The notes under the pieces are model-generated. The model saw nothing but the letters and a program-made list of their open reading frames with translations. It did not search any database and was not told the origin of the DNA. Both the position numbers and the translations under genes were made by a program. A DNA stretch of 53,492 bases from Aphodovivens avicola (GTDB lineage Bacteria; Actinomycetota; Coriobacteriia; Coriobacteriales; Eggerthellaceae), in the NCBI GenBank assembly GCA_018712515.1, contig DVGW01000015.1, positions 1 through 53,492 on the forward strand. Reading direction: 5' to 3'. Position 1 is the stretch's first letter, and each line of letters begins with the position of its first letter. Shown here piece after piece: positions 35,941-44,148 of the stretch.

Positions 35941-36936
35941 ATGCCCGTAAGCCTGAGCGGTCGCAGCTTCCTGAAGCTGCTCGATTTCACTCCCGAAGAG
36001 ATCCGCTACCTCATCCGCCTCGGCCACGAGTTCAAGCGCATGAAGCTCGCGGGCACGCCGCACCGCCACCTCAAGGGCAAGAACATCGTGCTGCTGTTCG
36101 AGAAGACCTCGACCCGCACTCGCTGCTCGTTTGAGGTCGCCGGGCATGACCTGGGCATGGGCGTCACCTACCTCGACCCGGCGGGATCGCAGATGGGCAA
36201 GAAGGAGTCGATCGCCGACACCGCGCGCGTGCTCGGCCGCATGTTCGACGGCATCGAGTACCGCGGATACGGCCAGGAGATCGTCGAGGAGCTCGCCGAA
36301 TACGCGGGCGTCCCGGTGTGGAACGGGCTCACCACCGAGTTCCACCCCACGCAGATGATCGCCGACCTGATGACGATCGAAGAGCAGTTCCCGCAGGGCG
36401 CGCGCGGCCTCAAGCTCGTGTTCATGGGCGACGCGCAGAACAACGTGGCGAACTCGCTCATGGTGGTGTGCGCGAAGCTCGGCATGCACTTCGTCGCCTG
36501 CGGGCCCGCCGAGCAGATGCCCGCGGCCGACCTCGTGGAGACCTGCCGCGCCATCGCAGCCGAGACCGGCGGTTCGGTCACCCTGGAGGAGGATCCGATG
36601 GCCGCCTGCAAGGACGCCAACGTCATCTACACCGATGTGTGGGTGTCCATGGGCGAGCCCGACGAGCTGTGGGCGAAGCGCATCGAGCTGCTGGCGCCCT
36701 ACCAGGTGCGCGAGGAGCTGTTCGAGGTCGCGGCCGACGACTGCATCTTCATGCACTGCCTGCCCGCCTACCACGACGCCAAGACCGACGTGGGCCTGCG
36801 CGTGGCCGAGAAGTTCGGCATGACCGAGCTCGAGGTGACCGATGCGGTGTTCGAGGGCCCGCGCTCCGTCGTGTTCGACGAGGCCGAGAACCGCATGCAC
36901 TCCATCAAGGCCATCATGTACGCCACGCTGAAGTAG
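35941..36936 (+). CDS. argF: Ornithine carbamoyltransferase
   Basis: 331 residues. Carbamoyl-phosphate loop EKTSTRTRCSFEV (S57-R61), FHPTQ, and the ornithine-binding HCLP (residues 272-275). Converts ornithine plus carbamoyl phosphate to citrulline, or the reverse in the arginine deiminase pathway; with no arc or arg neighbours the direction cannot be told. AAAGGA about 7 bases before ATG. The 110-base leader holds an inverted repeat CGTATGCG/CGCATACG (35855-35895). Possibly co-transcribed with tRNA-Arg. Confidence 0.95.
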   Translation: MPVSLSGRSFLKLLDFTPEEIRYLIRLGHEFKRMKLAGTPHRHLKGKNIVLLFEKTSTRTRCSFEVAGHDLGMGVTYLDPAGSQMGKKESIADTARVLGRMFDGIEYRGYGQEIVEELAEYAGVPVWNGLTTEFHPTQMIADLMTIEEQFPQGARGLKLVFMGDAQNNVANSLMVVCAKLGMHFVACGPAEQMPAADLVETCRAIAAETGGSVTLEEDPMAACKDANVIYTDVWVSMGEPDELWAKRIELLAPYQVREELFEVAADDCIFMHCLPAYHDAKTDVGLRVAEKFGMTELEVTDAVFEGPRSVVFDEAENRMHSIKAIMYATLK

Positions 36937-36981
36937 CTGCAGCGGCGCATCGACCAGCGCACCGCCCATCCGATAACGAAG

Positions 36982-37020
36982 AAGGGCCTGATCCCGATCG
37001 AGTCTCGGGATCAGGCCCTT
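36982..37020 (+). terminator. Terminator hairpin of argF
   Basis: AAGGGCCTGATCCCGA and its exact complement around a 7-base loop. It has no long T run (CTTCG follows), so it may act together with the adjacent palindrome. Confidence 0.8.
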
Positions 37021-37021
37021 C

Positions 37022-37091
37022 GATGTGACAGGGGACGTTCCTTCTGTCACATTTATCCAAATGTGACAGAAGGAACGTCCCCTGTCACATC
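37022..37091. repeat. 70-bp palindrome of TGTGACAGGGGAC hairpin family
   Basis: Two perfect 33-bp arms (GATGTGACAGGGGACGTTCC..., exact complement) separated by ATCC, between the convergent ends of argF and ilvN. Each arm itself contains TGTGACAG/CTGTCACA, so each arm is also a hairpin. Confidence 0.95.
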
Positions 37092-37097
37092 ACATCC

Positions 37098-37580
37098 CTA
37101 CTCCTTGGAGCTGCGGGACATGGCCACCTTGCCGGTGCGGGTCATCTCCTTGATGCCGTAGGTGCGGAAGAGGTCCTCCAGGCCCTGCAGCTTGGAGGTG
37201 TCGCCGGTCGCCTCGATGGTGAGCGAGCTTGTGCCCACGTCCACGATCTTGGCGCGGAAGATGTTGGCGATCTCGATGATCTCGTTGCGCCGCTCGGGAG
37301 GCGCCGCCACCTTGAACAGCACGAGCTCGCGCTCGATGGGGCTCTCGTGCGTGAGGTCGGTGATCTTGTGCACGTCGACCAGCTTGTAAAGCTGCTTGGT
37401 GATCTGCTCGTACGCCACGTTCTCGGCGATCACGATGGCGGTGATGCGCGAGAGATCGGGGTCTTCGGTGGTGCCCACCGACAGCGATTCGATGTTGAAG
37501 CCGCGACGCGAGATGAGCCCCGTCACGCGCGAGAGCACGCCCGCCTTGTTCGAAACGAGCACTGAGAGGATATGCCTCAT
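37098..37580 (-). CDS. ilvN: Acetolactate synthase, regulatory (small) subunit
   Basis: 160 residues. N-terminal ACT domain (MRHILSVLVSNKAGVLSRVTGL, RRGFNIESLSVG) that binds valine for feedback control, followed by a second ACT-like domain. Partner of IlvB in branched-chain amino acid synthesis. The ATG overlaps the ilvB stop by four bases. Confidence 0.95.
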   Translation of the reverse strand: MRHILSVLVSNKAGVLSRVTGLISRRGFNIESLSVGTTEDPDLSRITAIVIAENVAYEQITKQLYKLVDVHKITDLTHESPIERELVLFKVAAPPERRNEIIEIANIFRAKIVDVGTSSLTIEATGDTSKLQGLEDLFRTYGIKEMTRTGKVAMSRSSKE

Positions 37581-39322
37581 CGCTCGTCCTCCTTCCGCGC
37601 ATCGGAACGCACCGCGCCCACTGCCACGTCGATGGCGCCGATCGGATCGTCGAGCGCCGCGCCGGGCGCCACCATCGGATACACGTCTTGGTCGCGCGAG
37701 ATCGCCATGTCGAGCAGGTAGGGCCCCTCGCTCGCCAGCATGCGCGCGATGGCGCCCTCCACCTGGCCGGGATCCTCGACGCGCTCGCCGCGCCAGCCGT
37801 ACGCATCCGCCAGCTTCGTGAAATCAGGCACCGAGTCCATGAGCGTCGCGGAATAGCGCTCGCCGTAGAAGAGCTTCTGCCACTGGTGGACCATCCCCAG
37901 GCAGCGGTTGTCCATCAGCAGCACCTTCACCGGCGCGCCGCACGCGACGGCGGTCGCCATCTCCTGCAGGTTCATCTGGAACGACCCGTCGCCCGCCACG
38001 CACACCACCTGCTTGCCCGGGCACCCCAGCGCCGCGCCGATGGCCGCGGGGAACCCGAAGCCCATCGTGCCCAGGCCGCCCGAGGTGATGAACGTCCGCG
38101 GCAGCTCGCGGTCGATGTACTGGGCGGCCCACATCTGATGCTGGCCGACCTCGGTCACCACGATGCTCGCAGCGGGATCCAGCTGGGCCGACAGCGCCTT
38201 CATGGCCGCCTCCGGCACGATGCCCGCCGGCGCCTCGTCGATGCCGGGACGGTAGAACGGGTAGCGTCGGCGCCACTCGTCGATGGTCGCAAGCCACGCC
38301 TCGGTGCGCGGCTGCGCGCCGTCCTTCTCGAGCTGGGCGCAGAGCGCGGACAGGACGCCCTTCAGATCCCCCACGATGGGGACCTGCACCTCGCGCACCT
38401 TGCCGATCTCGGCGGGGTCGATGTCGATGTGGATCACGTCGGCATGCGGCGCGAACTCGTCGAGTCGCCCCGTCACGCGGTCGGAGAACCGCGCGCCGCA
38501 CGCGATGATCAGGTCGCTTTCGGTCAAGGCGAGGTTGGCGAACTTGGAGCCGTGCATGCCCACCTGGCCGAGATTGAGCGGATGCGACGCCGGAACGCCG
38601 CCTTTGCCCATGAGCGTCGTCACGATGGGGATGCGCATCAGCTCAGCGAGCGCGGCGGCCTCGGCGCTCGCGCCCGATGAGATCACGCCGCCTCCCGCGT
38701 AGACCACGGGGCGCTCCGCCTGCGCGATGCGCGCCGCGGCCGCCTTCACCTGGCGGGCGTTGCCCTTGTAGGTGGGCTTGTACGAGGGAATGCACACCTC
38801 GGCGGGATACTCGAACGCCGTCTTCTCGGAGGCCACGTCGGAGGGGATGTCGATGAGCACGGGGCCGGGACGCCCGGTGCGGGCGATATGGAACGCCTCG
38901 CGGAACGTGCGCGGCAGCTCGTCGGCGGACTGCAGCAGGTAGCTGTGCTTGACGATCGGCATCGTGATGCCCACGATGTCGGACTCCTGGAACGAGTCCG
39001 TGCCGATGACGCCGCGCGGCACTTGGCCGGTGATCACGACGATCGGCACCGAGTCCATGTAGGCGGTCGCGATGCCCGTGACCGTGTTGGTCGCGCCCGG
39101 GCCGCTCGTGACCAGCGCCACGCCCACCTCGCCCGTCGCGCGCGCGTAGCCGTCCGCCTCGTGGACGGCGGCCTGCTCGTGGCGCGCGAGCACGTGCGTG
39201 ATGGAATCCGCATCGTAGAGCGCGTCGTATATCTTGATGGCCTGCCCGCCCGGATAGCCGAAGACGTACCGCACGCCCTCGGCCTCGAGCGCGGCCACCA
39301 CCGCTTGCGCGCCGGTCATCAT
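37577..39322 (-). CDS. ilvB: Acetolactate synthase, catalytic (large) subunit
   Basis: About 581 residues. TPP-enzyme features: RHEQAAVHEADGYARATG (catalytic Glu), TSGPGATN, a central FAD domain, and the TPP-binding GDGSFQMNLQE...N motif in the C-terminal domain. It makes acetolactate or acetohydroxybutyrate from pyruvate (and 2-oxobutyrate). Start MMTGAQ at 39322 is by homology only; no clear Shine-Dalgarno and no obvious attenuator are visible upstream. Confidence 0.95.
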   Translation of the reverse strand: MMTGAQAVVAALEAEGVRYVFGYPGGQAIKIYDALYDADSITHVLARHEQAAVHEADGYARATGEVGVALVTSGPGATNTVTGIATAYMDSVPIVVITGQVPRGVIGTDSFQESDIVGITMPIVKHSYLLQSADELPRTFREAFHIARTGRPGPVLIDIPSDVASEKTAFEYPAEVCIPSYKPTYKGNARQVKAAAARIAQAERPVVYAGGGVISSGASAEAAALAELMRIPIVTTLMGKGGVPASHPLNLGQVGMHGSKFANLALTESDLIIACGARFSDRVTGRLDEFAPHADVIHIDIDPAEIGKVREVQVPIVGDLKGVLSALCAQLEKDGAQPRTEAWLATIDEWRRRYPFYRPGIDEAPAGIVPEAAMKALSAQLDPAASIVVTEVGQHQMWAAQYIDRELPRTFITSGGLGTMGFGFPAAIGAALGCPGKQVVCVAGDGSFQMNLQEMATAVACGAPVKVLLMDNRCLGMVHQWQKLFYGERYSATLMDSVPDFTKLADAYGWRGERVEDPGQVEGAIARMLASEGPYLLDMAISRDQDVYPMVAPGAALDDPIGAIDVAVGAVRSDARKEDER

Positions 39323-39445
39323 CCGACCCGGATGGCCGCCCGGCTGAATGTTGCTCGTCTCACCCACTGCGCATCGCACCGCCTCGGTAGAACAGCGAAA
39401 TCCGATGCCACCCACTATACCGCTTCGCCGCAGGTCGCGATGCCA

Positions 39446-40546
39446 CTAGCCGTTGGCGCGCTCGAACTTCTCCATGAACGACACCAGCGTGCGCACGCCC
39501 TCCTCGGGCATGGCGTTGTAGATGCTCGCGCGCATGCCGCCGACGCTGCGATGCCCCTTGATGTTGACGATGCCGGCGTCCTTCGCCTCGGCGACGAACT
39601 TGGCGTCGAGGTCGGCGTCTCCCGTGACGAAGGGCACGTTCATGATCGAGCGGTCCTCCCTGGCGACCGTCGCCTTGAACAGCCCGCTCTGGTCGATGAA
39701 GTCGTAGAGCAGCCCCGCCTTGCGCTCGTTGCGCTCCTTGAGGGCCGCCAGGCCGCCCTGGGCGATGATCCACTTGAACACAAGGCCGCACACGTAGATG
39801 CCCCAGGTGGGAGGCGTGTTGTAGAGCGACCCCGCGTCGGCCTGCGTCTTCCACTTGAGCATCGTGGGGCACCCCGGCAGCACGTCGTCGCGGATGAGGT
39901 CCTCTCGGATAATCGCGATGACCACGCCGGCCGGGCCGATGTTCTTCTGGACGCCGCCATACATCACGCCGTAGCGGGTGATGTCGAAGGGCTCGGAGAG
40001 GAAGCACGACGACACGTCGGCCACGATCGGCACGTCGCCGGTGTCGGGCAGGTCGGGAAACTTGACGCCGTAGATCGTCTCGTTCTCGCACAGGTACACG
40101 TAGTCGGCGTCGGCGGAGAGCACTAGCTCGTCCTGCTTGGGGATGCGCGTGTAGCCCTCGGCCTCGGTGGAGGCGGCCACGCGGGCGTCGCCGAAAAGCT
40201 TGGCCTCCTTGTAGGCCTTCTTGCTCCACGAGCCCGTGATCAGGTAGTCGGCCACGCCGGGAGCGCCATCGGCGCGCGGACGCAGCAGGTTGAGCGGCAC
40301 GGCGGCGAACTGCGAGGAGGCGCCGCCCTGAAGGAACAGCACCTTGTAGTTGTCGGGAATGCCGGCGAGCTGGCGTAGATCGGCCTCGGCGCCCTCGATG
40401 ATCTGGGCGAACTCCTTGGATCGGTGGCTCATCTCCATCACGGACATGCCGCAGCCGTGCCAGTCGAGCATCTCGGAGGCAGCCTGCGCGAGCACCTCCT
40501 CGGGAAGAACCGCCGGACCCGCGGAAAAGTTGAACACCCTGCTCAT
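39446..40546 (-). CDS. serC: Phosphoserine aminotransferase
   Basis: 366 residues; ATG 40546 with AAGGAGG 5-6 bases upstream. SerC features: N-terminal FNFSAGPAVLPEEVL, the GGASSQF phosphate loop and PLP-lysine in GGVQKNIGPAG. Transfers an amino group to 3-phosphohydroxypyruvate in serine synthesis (also pyridoxal synthesis). serA and serB are not adjacent. Single gene. Confidence 0.96.
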   Translation of the reverse strand: MSRVFNFSAGPAVLPEEVLAQAASEMLDWHGCGMSVMEMSHRSKEFAQIIEGAEADLRQLAGIPDNYKVLFLQGGASSQFAAVPLNLLRPRADGAPGVADYLITGSWSKKAYKEAKLFGDARVAASTEAEGYTRIPKQDELVLSADADYVYLCENETIYGVKFPDLPDTGDVPIVADVSSCFLSEPFDITRYGVMYGGVQKNIGPAGVVIAIIREDLIRDDVLPGCPTMLKWKTQADAGSLYNTPPTWGIYVCGLVFKWIIAQGGLAALKERNERKAGLLYDFIDQSGLFKATVAREDRSIMNVPFVTGDADLDAKFVAEAKDAGIVNIKGHRSVGGMRASIYNAMPEEGVRTLVSFMEKFERANG

Positions 40547-40725
40547 GAAGACCTCCTTGGCCATGCGTCTGCACCGCCCCCGTCGGGCGGATGCGCTTTA
40601 GCATAGCAGTGCGATGGAGCGCGTGCGTTTCGAATGCGTCAAATGCGGCGAATGCTCCGGCAACGGCGCACGGCGGGGGCGGAGAAGGCGGCAAGAGCAG
40701 GGTTCGGACGACGGCGCGGAGGAGG

Positions 40726-41208
40726 CTAGTGCGCGAACTTGGCGCGCAGGGCCTCGCAGACGCAGGCGGGGGCGAACTGCTCGAGCTTCTCGTCGTTCAT
40801 GCTGGCGATCTCGCGCACGATCGACGAGGACAGGTACATGTACTGCGGGGGCGACATGATGAAGACCGTCTCGAGCTCGGGGCTGAGCTGGTAGTTGAGC
40901 GCGGTCTGCTGGAACTCGTACTCGAAGTCGGTGACGGCGCGCAGGCCCTTGACCACGATGGTGGCGCCGATCTCGTGGGCGAAATCCACGAGCAGCCCGT
41001 CGAAAGGCTCGACGCGCACGTTGGGCAGATGCGCCGTCGCCTCGCGTGCGAGGGCGGTGCGCTCCTCGAGCGTGAACAGCGGCCCTTTCTTGCGCGACTG
41101 CGCGACCGCGACGACGACCTCGTCCACCAGCTGCGCAGCGCGCGTGATGACGTCGAGGTGGCCGTTGGTGATGGGATCGAACGTGCCCGGAGTGAGTGCT
41201 CGTTTCAT
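40726..41208 (-). CDS. coaD: Phosphopantetheine adenylyltransferase
   Basis: 160 residues. PGTFDPITNGH (nucleotidyltransferase HxGH-type) and the C-terminal YLSSSIVREIA are typical. Fourth step of CoA synthesis: 4'-phosphopantetheine plus ATP to dephospho-CoA. Downstream of rsmD by 83 bases, as in many Gram-positives. Confidence 0.96.
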   Translation of the reverse strand: MKRALTPGTFDPITNGHLDVITRAAQLVDEVVVAVAQSRKKGPLFTLEERTALAREATAHLPNVRVEPFDGLLVDFAHEIGATIVVKGLRAVTDFEYEFQQTALNYQLSPELETVFIMSPPQYMYLSSSIVREIASMNDEKLEQFAPACVCEALRAKFAH

Positions 41209-41291
41209 GAAGCGGTCCTTCTTCCTAAAAAGCGGCGGCGATGCGCAAGCGCCCTCCCCTTCGCCCGTCCTCGCCTGGCGGCCTCCCCGCG

Positions 41292-41867
41292 CTACGCGCG
41301 TCGGAGGATGTCCACGACAGTATCGCCGTACTTCTTGCGCGATGCAAGCGCGAAGCCCAGCTCGGCGGCGGCGCTGCCCACGGAATCGCCGGAAGGCGCG
41401 GCGTGCTCGTAGACGACGAGCGCGTCGTCGGCCAGCGCGCCGGCTGCGGCGAGCTGCGCGACCATCTCGAGGACATCGGCCGCCTCGAACGCGTACGGAG
41501 GGTCGAGGAAGACGAGGTCGAACGGCGGGCGGGCGGAGATCGGCGGGTTCTTGAGCACGTCGCGCCGATGCACGCGCGCGACGTTGGCGGAAAGCCCCAG
41601 CGCCCGCACGTTGCCCTCGAGGGCGGCGAGCGCGGCGCGGTCGCGCTCGAACAGATGGGCGGCCGCGGCCCCGCGCGAGAGCGCCTCGAAGGACAGCGCC
41701 CCCGAACCGGCGAACGCGTCGAGCACGATGGCGCCGTCAAGCCCCCCGCGGGCGCTCGCGAGCGCGCTGAAGAGCGCCTCGCGCACCCTGTCGGTGGTCG
41801 GGCGCGTGTTGGATCCCTTGGGAGCCCTGAGCACGCGGCCCCTGAACTCCCCGGCGATGATGCGCAT
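41292..41867 (-). CDS. rsmD: 16S rRNA (guanine-N2)-methyltransferase RsmD
   Basis: 191 residues, SAM-dependent fold: MRIIAGEFRGRVL and RPTTDRVREALF, FAGSGALSFEALSRG (SAM loop) and the catalytic LDPPY. Methylates G966 (E. coli numbering) of 16S rRNA. AAAGGAG lies 8 bases upstream of the ATG. Part of the recG-rsmD-coaD row. Confidence 0.95.
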   Translation of the reverse strand: MRIIAGEFRGRVLRAPKGSNTRPTTDRVREALFSALASARGGLDGAIVLDAFAGSGALSFEALSRGAAAAHLFERDRAALAALEGNVRALGLSANVARVHRRDVLKNPPISARPPFDLVFLDPPYAFEAADVLEMVAQLAAAGALADDALVVYEHAAPSGDSVGSAAAELGFALASRKKYGDTVVDILRRA

Positions 41868-41885
41868 GAACCAGTCTCCTTTCAG

Positions 41886-41960
41886 ATGAGAAAAAGGGAC
41901 GGTTCCTTTTTCTCAACAGCGCGAAAATGAGAAAAAGCGAACGTCCCTTTTTCTCATTTT
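41886..41960. repeat. Double-hairpin element, AGAAAAAGGGAC family
   Basis: Two hairpins TGAGAAAAAGGGACGG.../...CGTCCCTTTTTCTCA in inverted order, giving outer complementarity as well. Lies between recG and rsmD; its right arm supplies the recG stop codon (TGA, 41954-41956) and adjacent bases. Same design as the palindrome at 37022. Confidence 0.85.
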
Positions 41961-44146
41961 CGGTTGAACGCCAGGCGGATCTCTCGGGAGAGGGCCTGGT
42001 GCTCGGGCAGCGCCAGCTCCGGATCCTCGTTGAGGATCGCCACGGCGTCGGCGTGCGCGGCCTCGATGACCTTGGCGTCGCGCACGACGTTCACCAGCTT
42101 CAGCGTGGATGCGCCGCTCTGGCGATTGCCCAGGATGTCTCCCTCGCGGCGCAGCGACAGGTCGAACGCGGCCAGCTCCAGGCCGTCGTCGGTGCCCTCC
42201 ATCGCGGCGAGACGCGCGAGCGCCGTCTCGGTGCGCGAGGCGGACACGAGGAACACCTGGCCGGGCTTGGAACCGCGTCCGACGCGGCCGCGCAGCTGGT
42301 GGAGCTGCGAGAGGCCGAAGCGGTCGGCGTCCTCGATGATCATGACCGTCGCGTTGGGCACGTCGACGCCCACCTCGATGACCGTCGTCGCGACGAGCAC
42401 CTGCGTCTCGCCGGAACGGAACCGCTCCATCACCGCCTGCTTCTCGGACCCCGACATACGGCCGCACAGCAGCTCGACCTTCCAATCCGAGAACGTGGTG
42501 CGCTGCAGGAACTCCGCCTCGCGCTCCGCCGCCGCGATGTCGTCCCCGCCGTAGTCGCCGTCCCCCTCGATGCTGATGGCGGCGTACGCGTAGACGTCCT
42601 CGTCGCCCTCGCGCTCGGCGCGCTTGCCCGCGCGCTCATCGCGCTCCTGGGTGCTCTGACCCACCAGCGGGCACACGACATAGACCTGCTCGCCGCGGGC
42701 GAGCGCCTCGCGGGCCGCGTCGTAGGCGCGCCCGCGCTCCTGCTTGGAGACCACCGCGGTCGTCCGCCCCGCCGCCGTCGATGGACGATGGCGCAGGTAG
42801 GACAGCTCCATGTTGCCGAACAGCGCCAGCGCGAGCGAGCGCGGGATCGGCGTCGCGGTGAGCGAGAGCGCGTCGACCGCGGCGCCCTTGGCGAGCAGCT
42901 TGGCGCGCTGCTCGACGCCGAAGCGCTGCTGCTCGTCGATGATGGCGAGGCTGCAGCGCGCCGGGGCGACGTCGTCCTCGAGCAGCGCGTGGGTGCCGAT
43001 CAGCACCGTGAGCGCGCCCGAAGCGGCGCCGGCGAGCAGCTCTTCGCGCTCGGCAGCCGGCGTCGAGCCCGTCAGCACGCCCCAGGTGATCCCCGCCGCG
43101 TCCAGCCACGGCCCCAGGCTCTTGCCGTGCTGACGCGCGAGCACCTCGGTGGGCGCCATGAGCAGCGCCTGGGTGCCGGTGTCGGCGACGGATGCCAAAG
43201 CGAACGCCGCGACCGCGGTCTTGCCCGTTCCCACATCGCCCAAAAGCATGTGGTTCATCGCATGCTCCGACGCCATCCCCGCAAGGATCGCGTCGCGCGC
43301 GGCCGCCTGGTCCTCGGTCAGCTCGAACGGCAGCGCCGCCGCGAGCGCGTCGAGATGGGGGCCGCTCGCCGCATGGGACGTCGCCGCCGCCCCGCGCTCG
43401 CGCTCCCTCCCCTCGCCGACGAGCTTGAGCTGCAGAAGCAGCAGCTCCTCGTACACGAGCCGCCGGCGCGCCTGGGACACCTCGTCCATGCTCTGGGGGA
43501 AATGGATGCACGACCACGCCGACGCGCGGCTCATCAGCCGGTACCTGACGCGCAGGTCGAGCGGAAGCGGGTCGAGCACGCCCGAGCACGCCTCGAGCGC
43601 GTTGCCGACGAGCCGGCGCATCCACGCCGCGGACACCTTCTCGCAGGCGGGGTGCACGGGGATGATCATCCCGGCGGCGCCCTCCCCTCCCTCGAGCTTC
43701 TCCAGATAGGGGTTGGTCATCCGCTTGAACCCGTAGTTGAACTCGACGGCGCCCGCCACCGCCACGCGCATGCCCGCGGAGAGCTGCTCGGCGAGCCACG
43801 GCTGCCTGAAGCAGGTCACGATGAGCGTGCCAGTCTGGTCGACCAGCGTCACCTCGGTGAGCGACAGGCGCGGCTTGGGGCGCTTGAGCTTGACCTCGTG
43901 GACGAACCCCTCGATCGTGCACTTCTCCCCGATGCGCGCCTGCGCGATGGTCGTCTTGAGCGACAGGTCGACATAGCGGCGCGGATAATGCGTCGCCAGG
44001 TCGCGCACGCTGGAAATGCCGAGCTCCGCCAGCGCGCGGGCGCGGGAGGGGCTCACCAGGCGCACATGATCGACCGGCTCGTCCAACGCGAGCGTTGCGA
44101 CGAGCCGGTCGGCAGGTGCGGTATGCGGGGTTTTGTCTGCCGTCAC
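41954..44146 (-). CDS. recG: ATP-dependent DNA helicase RecG
   Basis: 730 residues. Wedge (OB) domain, then SF2 helicase: Walker A LLGDVGTGKT (about 302-310), DEQQRFGVEQ (DExQ/H box with Q in place of H), SLTATPIPRSLA and the C-terminal QLHQLRGRVGRG. Remodels stalled forks and branched DNA. Start GTG 44146 lies two bases after the fakA stop, with no Shine-Dalgarno, so translational coupling is likely. Stop overlaps a repeated hairpin. Confidence 0.95.
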   Translation of the reverse strand: MTADKTPHTAPADRLVATLALDEPVDHVRLVSPSRARALAELGISSVRDLATHYPRRYVDLSLKTTIAQARIGEKCTIEGFVHEVKLKRPKPRLSLTEVTLVDQTGTLIVTCFRQPWLAEQLSAGMRVAVAGAVEFNYGFKRMTNPYLEKLEGGEGAAGMIIPVHPACEKVSAAWMRRLVGNALEACSGVLDPLPLDLRVRYRLMSRASAWSCIHFPQSMDEVSQARRRLVYEELLLLQLKLVGEGRERERGAAATSHAASGPHLDALAAALPFELTEDQAAARDAILAGMASEHAMNHMLLGDVGTGKTAVAAFALASVADTGTQALLMAPTEVLARQHGKSLGPWLDAAGITWGVLTGSTPAAEREELLAGAASGALTVLIGTHALLEDDVAPARCSLAIIDEQQRFGVEQRAKLLAKGAAVDALSLTATPIPRSLALALFGNMELSYLRHRPSTAAGRTTAVVSKQERGRAYDAAREALARGEQVYVVCPLVGQSTQERDERAGKRAEREGDEDVYAYAAISIEGDGDYGGDDIAAAEREAEFLQRTTFSDWKVELLCGRMSGSEKQAVMERFRSGETQVLVATTVIEVGVDVPNATVMIIEDADRFGLSQLHQLRGRVGRGSKPGQVFLVSASRTETALARLAAMEGTDDGLELAAFDLSLRREGDILGNRQSGASTLKLVNVVRDAKVIEAAHADAVAILNEDPELALPEHQALSREIRLAFNRK

Positions 44147-44148
44147 CG

